Assembly (NCBI GenBank): GCA_029559915.1
Contig: JAKPZU010000078.1
Span: 1 to 35,597 of the forward strand
Source of the DNA: Bacillota bacterium
GTDB lineage: Bacteria; Bacillota_I; Bacilli_A; Izemoplasmatales; Hujiaoplasmataceae
Length of the DNA stretch: 35,597 nucleotides
Direction: 5' to 3'
Part shown: piece after piece, positions 9,430-18,375 of the stretch
Layout: every line of letters starts with the position of its first letter
Numbering within the stretch: the stretch's first letter is position 1
Program-made: the position numbers and the translations under genes
The notes under the pieces: generated by a model
What the model was told of the DNA's origin: nothing
What the model saw: the letters and a program-made list of their open reading frames with translations, nothing else
The model's database searches: none

Positions 9430-9930
9430 TCACTCCAATATTGAATCAGGTATGAATTGATCACTCTCAATGTCGGTGTAGACATTGATTACCAATTCAT
9501 TCGGTAAACAAACGATAGGAACCAAAGGTGATGAAGTTGGTTTTTGAAATTGACAAAGATCTTTCGGACTTTCTTGATAGGCTACGCTGATTTTTTCATC
9601 AGCCACCACTACTTTTATACCGACAATTTGATTTGTTTCGGCATATTCGTCAGTCACATAAAGTTCTGTCATTTCGGTTGTGGTTTTGCCCGGTACATAA
9701 TAGATGCCTTCTTGTGCTCTAGCTACATGCACTTGTTCCTTATAGATGGTATCATAGACATGATACTCATTATTTTTTAAATTTATCATCAGGATTACTT
9801 CGTTTTGATAAACTATCTTTGCGTAAGTATTGCCGGTATCATTGATTTTTTCAATGATTTTAAATGCCAAGCCGCTAAGCAACGCAAACAGCAAAATCAA
9901 TCCGATGAAAATAATATCACGCTTTTTAAT
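9430..9930 (-). CDS. NusG domain II-containing protein, single N-terminal TM
   Basis: Conserved C-terminal IKVVVADEKISVAYQESPKDLCQF...IVCLPNELVINV. N-terminus best read from ATT 9930 (IKKRDIIFIGLILLFALLSG) with AGGTGA at 9940-9935; ORF track starts at TTG 9900 inside the TM. Confidence 0.7.
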   Translation of the reverse strand: MKKRDIIFIGLILLFALLSGLAFKIIEKINDTGNTYAKIVYQNEVILMINLKNNEYHVYDTIYKEQVHVARAQEGIYYVPGKTTTEMTELYVTDEYAETNQIVGIKVVVADEKISVAYQESPKDLCQFQKPTSSPLVPIVCLPNELVINVYTDIESDQFIPDSILE

Positions 9931-10000
9931 AATATCACCTGCTTACAAAGATAATTATATAACAAATTCGACTATTTTTAAATAAAAAAGGAGACTCGAC

Positions 10001-11155
10001 ATGAAAAAAGCTTTATTGCTAATCATACTTACGATATTTACCGTTACATTAACTGCCTGCGGTGGCGAAACTACAGTACTGACAAACCCCAATCCTGACA
10101 TTTGTATTGATAACGGCAATGGTGTGTTTACCTGTGAAAAACGTTATACATCCTATTTTGATACAGTATTGTCATTAAAAATATATATTAGCTCTGAAAC
10201 TACTAAACCAGTAAATGAAATTTTCCAGGAATTTGAAGAGTTGACGATAAAGTATCATCAATATTTCGATAAGTATCACGCTTATTCAGGCGTCAACAAT
10301 CTTTACAGCATCAACAACTCAACTGCTCCGGTTAAAATCGATAGAGAATTATTCGACGCCATCGTCTTTGCCAGAGACAATGAAGATATTTATAAAGATG
10401 GTGAAACTTTGCTCTTCAATATCGCTCTTCATCCACTTTTGGAAGTTTGGCATAATGCAAGAAACAGTGGCGAATGCGATTCATTCATCGAAATCGGCGT
10501 TGATTATTGTCCGGTACCCACCGCTGAACTTGATGGTGTAACCTTCAATATTGATCCTCAAGACATCATTCTGGACGAAGAAAATCTGACCATTGATTTT
10601 GCCAAAGATGATATGGGGCTTGATTTAGGCGGATTTGCCAAAGGATACTTCAGTGAAATCATGGCTGAACATCTCAACCAATACAATATCAATTACATTC
10701 TCAATCTTGGTCAGTCAAATGTTTATGCCCATGGTCAAAATTTGACCAAACAAGATGGTTTATTCTATATCGCTTTAACCACTCCTTTCAGGGGTGAAGG
10801 CGATCCGGCTTATTACGCTGTTGTTAAGCTGTCAGACGGACTGAATCTGGTCTCCAGCGGTAACTATCAGAGATATTTCAAGAATGTTGATAATTTTAGC
10901 GATGAAACGCTTTATCATCACATCATTGATCCAAGAACATATTATCCGGGCGGTGAAGTCACCAGCCTTACTGTACTCTATGACGACGCAGCCATTGGCG
11001 ACATCTTGTCAACCACGCTATATTTAATGACTCTTGAAGAAGGGCTTGAATTCGTGAACAACACTGAAGGTTTGGAAGCACTGTGGTATGTCGACAAAGA
11101 CAATATAGTCATGAGTGATAATTTCGCAGATTACTTAATGGAACCAATCAATTAA
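10001..11155 (+). CDS. apbE: FAD:protein FMN transferase (ApbE), lipoprotein
   Basis: Lipobox LTAC; YTSYFDTVLSLKIY; LDLGGFAKGYFSE; YHHIIDPRTYYP; ends ILSTTLYLM. Confidence 0.92.
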   Translation: MKKALLLIILTIFTVTLTACGGETTVLTNPNPDICIDNGNGVFTCEKRYTSYFDTVLSLKIYISSETTKPVNEIFQEFEELTIKYHQYFDKYHAYSGVNNLYSINNSTAPVKIDRELFDAIVFARDNEDIYKDGETLLFNIALHPLLEVWHNARNSGECDSFIEIGVDYCPVPTAELDGVTFNIDPQDIILDEENLTIDFAKDDMGLDLGGFAKGYFSEIMAEHLNQYNINYILNLGQSNVYAHGQNLTKQDGLFYIALTTPFRGEGDPAYYAVVKLSDGLNLVSSGNYQRYFKNVDNFSDETLYHHIIDPRTYYPGGEVTSLTVLYDDAAIGDILSTTLYLMTLEEGLEFVNNTEGLEALWYVDKDNIVMSDNFADYLMEPIN

Positions 11156-11178
11156 AAAAGCGCCTCAGCGCTTTTTTT
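11154..11178. terminator. Bidirectional terminator
   Basis: AAAAAAGCGC-CTCA-GCGCTTTTTTT. Confidence 0.85.
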
Positions 11179-11686
11179 ATTTGAAGTTCTTGATGGTATC
11201 GGAAAAATTGGTAATTATCCTTCTAGCTAAATAAGCAGTTATCAATCCTGTTGGCACACTTAAGGCAATCATGTATGGCAAAAGGTAAATCAAGGTTTCC
11301 GTATTGGAAACGACGATTGCCGCTGCAATCTGTCCTACCATATGCAATAAAGAACCAAATACAGAGATACTAAAAATCGATAATTTAGTTTTTTTAATCA
11401 AAATCATTCCCAAGATTGCGAGCATTCCACCAGAGATACTAATCCAGAATGAATTTGAAAATAAACCGCTGTAAGTCAAAGCTACAATTAAAATCCTGAT
11501 AAAAACTACCAGAAAAGCATCCTTCTCACCCAAAGTCATCAGCACAATCAAAGTTATGACATTGGCTAGGCCAAGTTTAACCCCCGGCACTAAAAAAATC
11601 ATACCGGAAATCGCTGTTTCGACGATTGATAAAACCACCGAAATCGAGATCATTATAGCAATAAAAATAAGTTTACGTGTCTTCAA
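11177..11686 (-). CDS. Gx transporter family / heptaprenyl diphosphate synthase component I-like membrane protein
   Basis: PGVKLGLANVITLIVLMTLGEKDAFLVVFIRILI...SISGGMLAILGM, about 5 TM helices. Confidence 0.85.
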   Translation of the reverse strand: MKTRKLIFIAIMISISVVLSIVETAISGMIFLVPGVKLGLANVITLIVLMTLGEKDAFLVVFIRILIVALTYSGLFSNSFWISISGGMLAILGMILIKKTKLSIFSISVFGSLLHMVGQIAAAIVVSNTETLIYLLPYMIALSVPTGLITAYLARRIITNFSDTIKNFK

Positions 11687-11699
11687 AATCCCAAATCCT

Positions 11700-12116
11700 T
11701 TACTTTTTTACAGATAAGTATCTAAACAACATGCTGATAGGCCAGAATAACAAAGCGATTAATATCAAGATGAACCATAAGATATCAGCGAAAAACTGAA
11801 TAAAGGTAAAATTGATATAAATGGCTATGCCACTGACGATTAAATATCCCAATAAAGAAAACAGGAATTGATGTTTTCTTTTTTTTATGATTTCTTGTTT
11901 CTTGTTAAGTTCTGGATAAGCTTCCAAAACGTCATGAACATCACCGAACTCATTAATTGATTTATCGATGGCTTCTTCAAGTGGAGTTCCGCTTTGAACC
12001 AAGTCGTCAACTTTTTCTTCCAGACTGGTGGTTAAAATCTCAATCAGTTCTTTTTTATCTTGATCGTTAAAATAGTCTTTCAATAATTTACTTACAAAAG
12101 TCTTAATCTTGTTCAT
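11700..12116 (-). CDS. HAAS/DUF1700-like membrane protein
   Basis: N-terminal helical region with GTPLEEAIDKSINEFGDVHDVLEAY followed by two TM segments; start overlaps the padR-like gene. Confidence 0.7.
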   Translation of the reverse strand: MNKIKTFVSKLLKDYFNDQDKKELIEILTTSLEEKVDDLVQSGTPLEEAIDKSINEFGDVHDVLEAYPELNKKQEIIKKRKHQFLFSLLGYLIVSGIAIYINFTFIQFFADILWFILILIALLFWPISMLFRYLSVKK

Positions 12117-12441
12117 TTGATTCTCCTAACATATTGAACATGATTTTTCTTAGCATGTCCCATTCGGAAAGCATTTCCTTGAAATAAGCCCTTCCCAAAG
12201 GACTTACTTGATAATATCTTCGCTTGCCACCGAAGGTTTTCTCCCCTAGATATGAAGAAATCAACTCTTTTTTCTCGAGTCTTTGTAAAACCGCATAAAG
12301 AGTTGCTTCTTTTATTAAAAATAAATTGTTGGTTCTTTCCTTGATTACGTTAACGAGTTCATATCCATACATGTCTTTTTCCATCAACAATTTCAGGATG
12401 ATGGTTTCGATATGTCCTCTGATAACATCACTGTTAATCAT
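12103..12441 (-). CDS. PadR family transcriptional regulator
   Basis: HIETIILKLLMEKDMYGYELVNVIKERT...KEATLYAVLQRLEKKELISSY...GGKRRYYQVSPLGRAYF. Confidence 0.92.
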   Translation of the reverse strand: MINSDVIRGHIETIILKLLMEKDMYGYELVNVIKERTNNLFLIKEATLYAVLQRLEKKELISSYLGEKTFGGKRRYYQVSPLGRAYFKEMLSEWDMLRKIMFNMLGESNEQD

Positions 12442-12449
12442 ATGTACCC

Positions 12450-13304
12450 CTATTGTTTTAAGAGATATCCGATTGTAATCGCTCCTTGACCGGAGTGTGC
12501 GGCTACTGCCGGAGCCAATAAATAATCCTTGATTTCCCCAGTTTCTGGTCTTAAAGTCAAGACTTTCTCCCTGATGTATTTTACAGTTCCCGGATTGTTG
12601 GCATGAACGATGAAAGCTTCAACATTCTTGCCTGCGGTTTCTTCCATGAATTTTTCAATGACTCTGTCGACCGCTTTACCGAAAGTACGAATTTTTTCTA
12701 TACTAACCACTGCACCGTTTTGATCTATTTCCAATAGCGGCTTTATCTTGAGCATTTTAGCCATGAATCCGGCAGCGTTTGAAAGTCTGCCGTTCTTAAT
12801 CAAGAATTTCAAGTCATTTACCGCAAAATAGATTTTATTGTTATCACGAATGAATTCCAAATCCTTGATGATTTCTTCCATTGATTTGCCAGCCACGAAA
12901 TCTTCGTGTGCCTTAAAAATCATTTTGCTTTCAATATAGCCGACTGATTTGGAATCAAACACATGAACTTTGACACCTTCAACCATTTTTGAAGCCATGA
13001 TGGCATTATCATAAATACCGCTCATTTTTGATGAGATGGTTACGAACAAAATTGTATCGCAGCCTTGGTCGCGCAATTTTTCGTATGCCTCCAACATTGT
13101 ACCTGTTGAAGCCATGGAAGTTCTCGGTAAAATGCTTGGGTCTTTATCGAGCATTTCATAAAACTCAGGTGCCGTCAATTCTTCATAATCGACGTATTCC
13201 TTATTGCCCATAATGACCATTGATCTGATGATAGTAACGTCAAAATCATAATCAAGATAATCTATCGATGAATTTGTGCATACCATTAAGCCTAATTTTT
13301 TCAT
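12450..13304 (-). CDS. DegV family protein (fatty-acid binding)
   Basis: Phasing LFVTISSKMSGIYDNA, SKSVGYIESK, LKFLIKNGRLSNAAGFMAKMLKIKPLLEI, AAHSGQGAITIGYL. Confidence 0.9.
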   Translation of the reverse strand: MKKLGLMVCTNSSIDYLDYDFDVTIIRSMVIMGNKEYVDYEELTAPEFYEMLDKDPSILPRTSMASTGTMLEAYEKLRDQGCDTILFVTISSKMSGIYDNAIMASKMVEGVKVHVFDSKSVGYIESKMIFKAHEDFVAGKSMEEIIKDLEFIRDNNKIYFAVNDLKFLIKNGRLSNAAGFMAKMLKIKPLLEIDQNGAVVSIEKIRTFGKAVDRVIEKFMEETAGKNVEAFIVHANNPGTVKYIREKVLTLRPETGEIKDYLLAPAVAAHSGQGAITIGYLLKQ

Positions 13305-13377
13305 AAATATCCCCCTTAACCTTACTATTTAATTATAATCGATAACGGCTAAAAGTCAATATTCACACAAGATATTA

Positions 13378-14958
13378 CTATCTTCTGCCTTTTTTAGAAA
13401 CGGATAGGATGACCTTTTTCCCTTTTAGTTTTTTATTCTTACAATTGCTCATGATGGCTGTCGCATATTTTTTATCGACGGAGAAGAATGAAAAAGCAGA
13501 CAAGATAGCAATATCTTGAATTTCCTTGCCATTCATCTTGACATTGGAAGTGACAAAATCTAGCACATCGGAAACTGTAAGACTTAAGTCTTTGCCAACA
13601 TTAAGATGGAAACGAACCCAATCTTTTTTATTGATTGATGTATTTTCAGTATTGAAACTTTCATTGATGTCTTCAATATTATTATGATTAGTTTCAAGAG
13701 CATTCAATTTTTTTAATAAAGCCGCAATAATTTCATCTTCTTTTAAGTTTTCGGCCACCATTTGATTTAAAACTTGATACTCTTTTTCTAGTGATTCGTT
13801 ATTGATGATATCTTTAATTTCTTCGATAAATTTGGAATTCTTCACATCGATGACTTTTTCATAAGTCGGGATACTGCGTTTTTTGATTTTTGTGTTGGTC
13901 AGTCTTTCAATTTCATCAATTTTTCTGACTTCACCCTTTGATACAAGGGTAAAAGAATAACCAATATTGCCTATTCTTCCGGTTCTGCCGATTCTATGGA
14001 TATAATATTCAGCCTTTTCCGGTACGTCATAGTTGAACACGGCTTCCACATGTTTAATATCCAAACCTCTAGCCGCGACATCAGTCGCTACCAAAACTTC
14101 GATGACGCCGTTATGGAATTTATTCAAGACATCAAGTCTGGTTGTTTGTGGCAAATCGCCATGGATTTTGTCACAATTGATTTTTCTGCCTATCAATTCT
14201 TCGGTAACTTTGTCGACCTGTAATTTGGTATTACAGAAAATCAGTGCCAAATTTGGGCGATAGATGTTTAACAAGCGATAGATGGCTTCGGTTTTGTTTT
14301 CTTTTTTAACTTTGTAATAGTATTGCGAAATATCTTGATTTGTCTTTTCTTCACCGACAGAAGTTACCAATTCGGGATTGATCAAGTATTTTTGCGCTAA
14401 ATCAACGATTCTTTTTGGCATTGTCGCTGAGAACATCAAAGTTTGTCTGTTTTCCGGAGTATATTCAAAGATAGTTTCAATATCTTCGATAAAACCCATC
14501 TTCAACATTTCGTCAGCTTCATCCAAAACCAAATATTTGATATTGGAAAAATTCATCGTTTTTCTTTTTAAGTGATCGATGATTCTTCCTGGAGTACCGA
14601 TGATGATTTGCGGTTTTTTCCTAAGTTCTGCGAATTGTCTGGTGATAATTTCGCCACCATAAACATTGACGATTCTTGCGCCATTGATATATTTGGAGAT
14701 ATTGGTCAATTCCGCTTTTATCTGAACTGACAATTCTCTGGTAGGAGTAATGATCAAGGCTTGGATTTCATTGCTGGTGAAATCGATCATTTCCAATAAA
14801 GGAATACCAAAAGCAGCGGTTTTCCCTGTACCTGTATGCGAATTCCCGATGACGTCCTTGCCCATTAATAATAAAGGAATTGTTTGCTCCTGGATAGGAG
14901 TCAAATTGACAAATCCCATTTCTGTTATTGCTTGTTGAATTTCGTTCTTAATTTTCAT
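13378..14958 (-). CDS. DEAD-box RNA helicase with C-terminal DbpA/CsdA-type RNA-binding domain
   Basis: SHTGTGKTAAFGIPL, PTRELSVQ, TPGRIIDHL, VLDEADEM, SATMP, DVAARGLDI, HRIGRTGR. Confidence 0.93.
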   Translation of the reverse strand: MKIKNEIQQAITEMGFVNLTPIQEQTIPLLLMGKDVIGNSHTGTGKTAAFGIPLLEMIDFTSNEIQALIITPTRELSVQIKAELTNISKYINGARIVNVYGGEIITRQFAELRKKPQIIIGTPGRIIDHLKRKTMNFSNIKYLVLDEADEMLKMGFIEDIETIFEYTPENRQTLMFSATMPKRIVDLAQKYLINPELVTSVGEEKTNQDISQYYYKVKKENKTEAIYRLLNIYRPNLALIFCNTKLQVDKVTEELIGRKINCDKIHGDLPQTTRLDVLNKFHNGVIEVLVATDVAARGLDIKHVEAVFNYDVPEKAEYYIHRIGRTGRIGNIGYSFTLVSKGEVRKIDEIERLTNTKIKKRSIPTYEKVIDVKNSKFIEEIKDIINNESLEKEYQVLNQMVAENLKEDEIIAALLKKLNALETNHNNIEDINESFNTENTSINKKDWVRFHLNVGKDLSLTVSDVLDFVTSNVKMNGKEIQDIAILSAFSFFSVDKKYATAIMSNCKNKKLKGKKVILSVSKKGRR

Positions 14959-14976
14959 TTTTTCTCTTTTCTTGAA

Positions 14977-15004
14977 AAAAAATCAACTGTTTAGTTGATT
15001 TTTT
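14977..15004. terminator. Hairpin terminator, probably bidirectional
   Basis: AAAAAATCAACTGTTTAGTTGATTTTTT. Confidence 0.75.
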
Positions 15005-15428
15005 ACGTCTCTAAATCTATTATTTCAATTCCATTAAGTTGTAAATATGTAGCGGTGATTCCTTTGCCCTTTATGCGGGTGCCTGAAAAACTACCGTCAT
15101 AAATACACTTAAAACCACAAGACGGTGAACCGTCTTTGAGGATGATGCTTTTGGCTTCAGCTTGTCGCATTATTGCCAATGTTTTTTTCGCTCCCAGCAG
15201 AAAGTTGTCAGTAACGTCTAAACCCTCTTGGTTCATGACCTTACCATCTTTTTGAATTTCACTTGGTATTCTCGGTGTAGAAAGTCCGCCCAATTCTTCA
15301 GGGCAAACCAAGACAACCTCTTTTCCTTTTAGGTATTCAATAACCTTAAAATTGAGATTGTTTTTCGCATTATATTTACAATTAACACCCAATAAACAAG
15401 CACTGACAGCTATAGTTTCTCTTTTCAT
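15003..15428 (-). CDS. DUF523 domain protein
   Basis: VSACLLGVNCKYNAKNN, VCPEELGGLSTPRIPSEI, KTLAIMRQAEAKSIILKDGSPSCG. ATG at 15428 immediately follows the KH gene stop. Confidence 0.88.
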   Translation of the reverse strand: MKRETIAVSACLLGVNCKYNAKNNLNFKVIEYLKGKEVVLVCPEELGGLSTPRIPSEIQKDGKVMNQEGLDVTDNFLLGAKKTLAIMRQAEAKSIILKDGSPSCGFKCIYDGSFSGTRIKGKGITATYLQLNGIEIIDLET

Positions 15429-15429
15429 C

Positions 15430-15681
15430 TTATTCAAATGAATCAATATCGATTTTTATCTTTTTTCCTTGCTTGGATGCAGCAGCGTATGATATCGTTC
15501 TGATTGCATTGGCGATTTTTCCGCCCTTACCGATTACCCTGCCTAAGTCTTCCTGGTTAACTAGGACTTGGATTGTAATAGAATTTTCATCTTCGGAAAA
15601 TTTCTTTACCAATAGATCTTCCGGATGAATGACTAATGGCGTAACCAAGTCGAGGACTAGTTTTTCAAAATTAACAGCCAT
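15430..15681 (-). CDS. KH-domain RNA-binding protein (YlqC/KhpA family)
   Basis: VNQEDLGRVIGKGGKIANAIRTI; downstream of rpsP. Confidence 0.9.
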   Translation of the reverse strand: MAVNFEKLVLDLVTPLVIHPEDLLVKKFSEDENSITIQVLVNQEDLGRVIGKGGKIANAIRTISYAAASKQGKKIKIDIDSFE

Positions 15682-15692
15682 TATTATACCTT

Positions 15693-15962
15693 CTACTTAC
15701 TATTCTTTTCAGATAAAAATTCTTCGATAACCCCAGCTTTTTTTAATAAACTTCTAACCGTGTCTGTAGGTTGGGCACCAGCATGTAACCATTTTTTTGC
15801 TAATTCGTTATCGATTTCGACAAATGCAGGTTGTTTAGTAGGTTCATAAACACCAACGATTTCCAAATATCTACCATCTCTAGTTTTTCTAGCGTCGGCA
15901 GCTACGATACGATAAAAAGGCTTTTTGTGTGTACCAAATCTTTGTAATCTTAATTTTACCAT
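15693..15962 (-). CDS. rpsP: 30S ribosomal protein S16
   Basis: MVKLRLQRFGTHKKPFYRIVAADARKTRDGRYLEIVGVYEP. Confidence 0.97.
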   Translation of the reverse strand: MVKLRLQRFGTHKKPFYRIVAADARKTRDGRYLEIVGVYEPTKQPAFVEIDNELAKKWLHAGAQPTDTVRSLLKKAGVIEEFLSEKNSK

Positions 15963-16013
15963 AATTAATAATCCTCCTAAATAAATTTCCTGTCAAATTA
16001 TAACAAAAAAAAT

Positions 16014-16055
16014 ATGGCCTGTCAAGTATTTTCTATTGACAGGCTAAATTATTTT
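16014..16055. terminator. Terminator of the DUF2129 gene
   Basis: GGCCTGTCAA-GTATTTTCTA-TTGACAGGCT perfect stem flanked by A-rich and T-rich tracts. Confidence 0.75.
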
Positions 16056-16286
16056 TTAGATTGAAAAACTTAGTGATTCCATCTCTTGTTTTGATGCTTC
16101 TATTTTCTTCACAAGACGGTGGTTTTTAAGGTTGTTGTAAAGTTCGTCATATCTTTCTTCGTCGATATAACCGGTAAGATACTTAAGATTGTCATTGACA
16201 TATGTAACGTTGACATTGAATTCTTTAAGTTTATTGACAATTTTCTTATTTCTAAAATAGATGATTATGCCTTTTCTTTTGATCAT
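16056..16286 (-). CDS. YlbG/DUF2129 family protein
   Basis: KRKGIIIYFRNKKIVNKLKEFNVNVTYVNDNLKYLTGYIDEE...VKKIEASKQE. Confidence 0.8.
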   Translation of the reverse strand: MIKRKGIIIYFRNKKIVNKLKEFNVNVTYVNDNLKYLTGYIDEERYDELYNNLKNHRLVKKIEASKQEMESLSFSI

Positions 16287-16410
16287 TATGAACCCCTGTT
16301 TATCTGTTTGTTTAGTTAATTATACCATATTATAGCGCTTTTCCAAATAGTAATGGTCAATTTTCTTTATTTTTATAATTGAAAGTGTTATAATTTTCTT
16401 GGTGATAAAT

Positions 16411-16983
16411 ATGTTATTAAATAAAGATATAATTATGGATGGTCATCCAACTTTAAGATTGAGAGCCAAACCAGTTGACCTGCCTTTATCAGATGAAGTT
16501 TTCAATACTCTGAAGGATATGATGGAGTATATTGAAAACTCTCAAGATGATGAAATGGTGGAAAAATATGGTTTAAGATCTTCAGTCGGTCTAGCCGCTC
16601 CACAAATCAATAAATCATTAAAAATGTTTTGTATGAAAACACTTGATGAAAATTTTAAGGTCCTGCACAAATATGCAGTAGTTAATCCCAAAATTATCTC
16701 TTACTCTGAGGCGACAACATATCTTCCAAGTGGAGAAGGTTGTTTATCGGTAGACGAAGATACTACTGGTCTTGTTAAAAGACACAAGAAGATAAAAGCC
16801 AGAGTCAATCTGGTAAATTTGGAAACCAAGGAAGTAAAGGAAACCATTCTTAAACTTTCAGGTTATCCAGCAATTGTCTTTCAGCATGAATATGACCATT
16901 TAATGGGTGTCTTGTTCATTGACAAGATTTCTGATGAACTTCCTGAAAGTGAAGCTATAGAATTTCATTATGAAGAAGATTAA
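16411..16983 (+). CDS. def: Peptide deformylase
   Basis: GLAAPQ, EGCLSV, QHEYDHLMG motifs. ATG 16411 with GGTGAT RBS. Confidence 0.95.
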   Translation: MLLNKDIIMDGHPTLRLRAKPVDLPLSDEVFNTLKDMMEYIENSQDDEMVEKYGLRSSVGLAAPQINKSLKMFCMKTLDENFKVLHKYAVVNPKIISYSEATTYLPSGEGCLSVDEDTTGLVKRHKKIKARVNLVNLETKEVKETILKLSGYPAIVFQHEYDHLMGVLFIDKISDELPESEAIEFHYEED

Positions 16984-17011
16984 AGCCTATCGTTGCGATA
17001 GGCTTTTACTT

Positions 17012-18223
17012 TTATAATATTTTCTTTAATTCTTTGACAAAATTAATACCGAATTCCCTAACTTCTTCTTCTTGGGACTTTGATGGTCTAAACTTGATTT
17101 TTAAGCCTGGTAATGGTTTCATCTTCAATTGTTCCAAGCGTTGAATGATATTGTCGACAGCTTCTCCGCTCCAACCATAAGAACCAAAAGCTGTTGCTAT
17201 TTTTCCCTTTAATTCTTCGTAGTGGACTTTGGCAAGAATTTCCCATATTGTCGGTAAAGTGTCTCTTACAATTGTGGCGGAACCGATTAGAAAGGCATTG
17301 GCTTGCTTGATTCTTTTGACAACGTCGTCGACTTTGGTCTCAATCAAATCATATAATTCTACATTTATTCGGCCAGAAAACTCTTCTATGATTGCATCTT
17401 TGATGATGTAAGCCATAGTTCTAGTATAGTTATATGCACTGGCAAAAGGAATCACTACAAGCGGGATTTCATTGGTAATTTCTTTGGACCATTCTTCATA
17501 AAATCTGATGGCCTTCGGAATATAATCGCCTTCTAAAACCGCTCCATGAGAAGTTGCGATAATTATTGGGTTATACTCTTTGACTTTTTGTACGCCTCTT
17601 CTTACGGCTGGCATGAACGGTGACATGATGGCATCAAAGTACTCTTTCAAGCTTCTGTCATAATCCTTGATATTTTTCAATGTCGAAGACATAACACCGT
17701 CGAAAGCATAATGAGCTCCGAAGAAATCACATGTAAAAAGAATATTATCCTCTTTAAGATAGGTAAACATCGTGTCTGGCCAATGAAGATTTGGCTGTAG
17801 AGTAAACTCCAAAGTTTTGTTTCCTAAACTCAATGTTTCTCCTTCTTTTACTTTGTGATACTTAAGGTCGGATATATTGACGATTTCTTTTAAATTCATG
17901 TAAGCCGGTATGGAACCATATATTTCAATATCAGGGTTCTTTTCCAAAACATATTCTACACATCCGGAATGATCAGGTTCTGCATGATTTACAATCAAAT
18001 AATCAATATTTTTAATATCGATAATATCATTAATTCTCGAAAAGAATTCTTCCTTGAAAGGTTCTTTGGCGGTATCGATCAAAGCAGTTTTTTCACTGCC
18101 GACAATTAAATAAGAATTATATGTAGAACCGAATTCGGTCGCCATGACTATATCAAAAACCCTCAAGTCATAATCAATCGTGCCTACCCAGTAGACACCT
18201 TCAGTAAGTTTATACGATTTCAT
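17012..18223 (-). CDS. FprA family flavodiiron protein (metallo-beta-lactamase + flavodoxin)
   Basis: HAEPDHSG, HWPDTMFTYL, CDFFGAH, SHGAV, flavodoxin domain IATAFGSYGWSGEAV. Confidence 0.93.
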   Translation of the reverse strand: MKSYKLTEGVYWVGTIDYDLRVFDIVMATEFGSTYNSYLIVGSEKTALIDTAKEPFKEEFFSRINDIIDIKNIDYLIVNHAEPDHSGCVEYVLEKNPDIEIYGSIPAYMNLKEIVNISDLKYHKVKEGETLSLGNKTLEFTLQPNLHWPDTMFTYLKEDNILFTCDFFGAHYAFDGVMSSTLKNIKDYDRSLKEYFDAIMSPFMPAVRRGVQKVKEYNPIIIATSHGAVLEGDYIPKAIRFYEEWSKEITNEIPLVVIPFASAYNYTRTMAYIIKDAIIEEFSGRINVELYDLIETKVDDVVKRIKQANAFLIGSATIVRDTLPTIWEILAKVHYEELKGKIATAFGSYGWSGEAVDNIIQRLEQLKMKPLPGLKIKFRPSKSQEEEVREFGINFVKELKKIL

Positions 18224-18306
18224 ATTTTCACCTCAGTAATATTATACAAGAATTGCAACTTTTAGACAAATAATTAACTTTTTTAATTTGATATTTGCTA
18301 AGTAAT

Positions 18307-18368
18307 TGACAACATGGCCTTTTTTTGATAAAGTACTATGTGTGATAGAGTAGTTTTTATCAAGGAGG
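18307..18368 (+). promoter_or_regulatory. degV promoter and leader hairpin next to the RBS
   Basis: TTGACA (18307) with 17-bp spacer to TAAAGT; TTGATAAA (18325-18332) / TTTATCAA (18356-18363) inverted repeat whose 3' arm runs into AAGGAGG. Confidence 0.5.
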
Positions 18369-18375
18369 AAATAAT

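Noticed and set aside
13996-14263. Overlapping plus ORFs antisense to the DEAD-box helicase
   Set aside because: Shadow ORFs over conserved helicase motifs.
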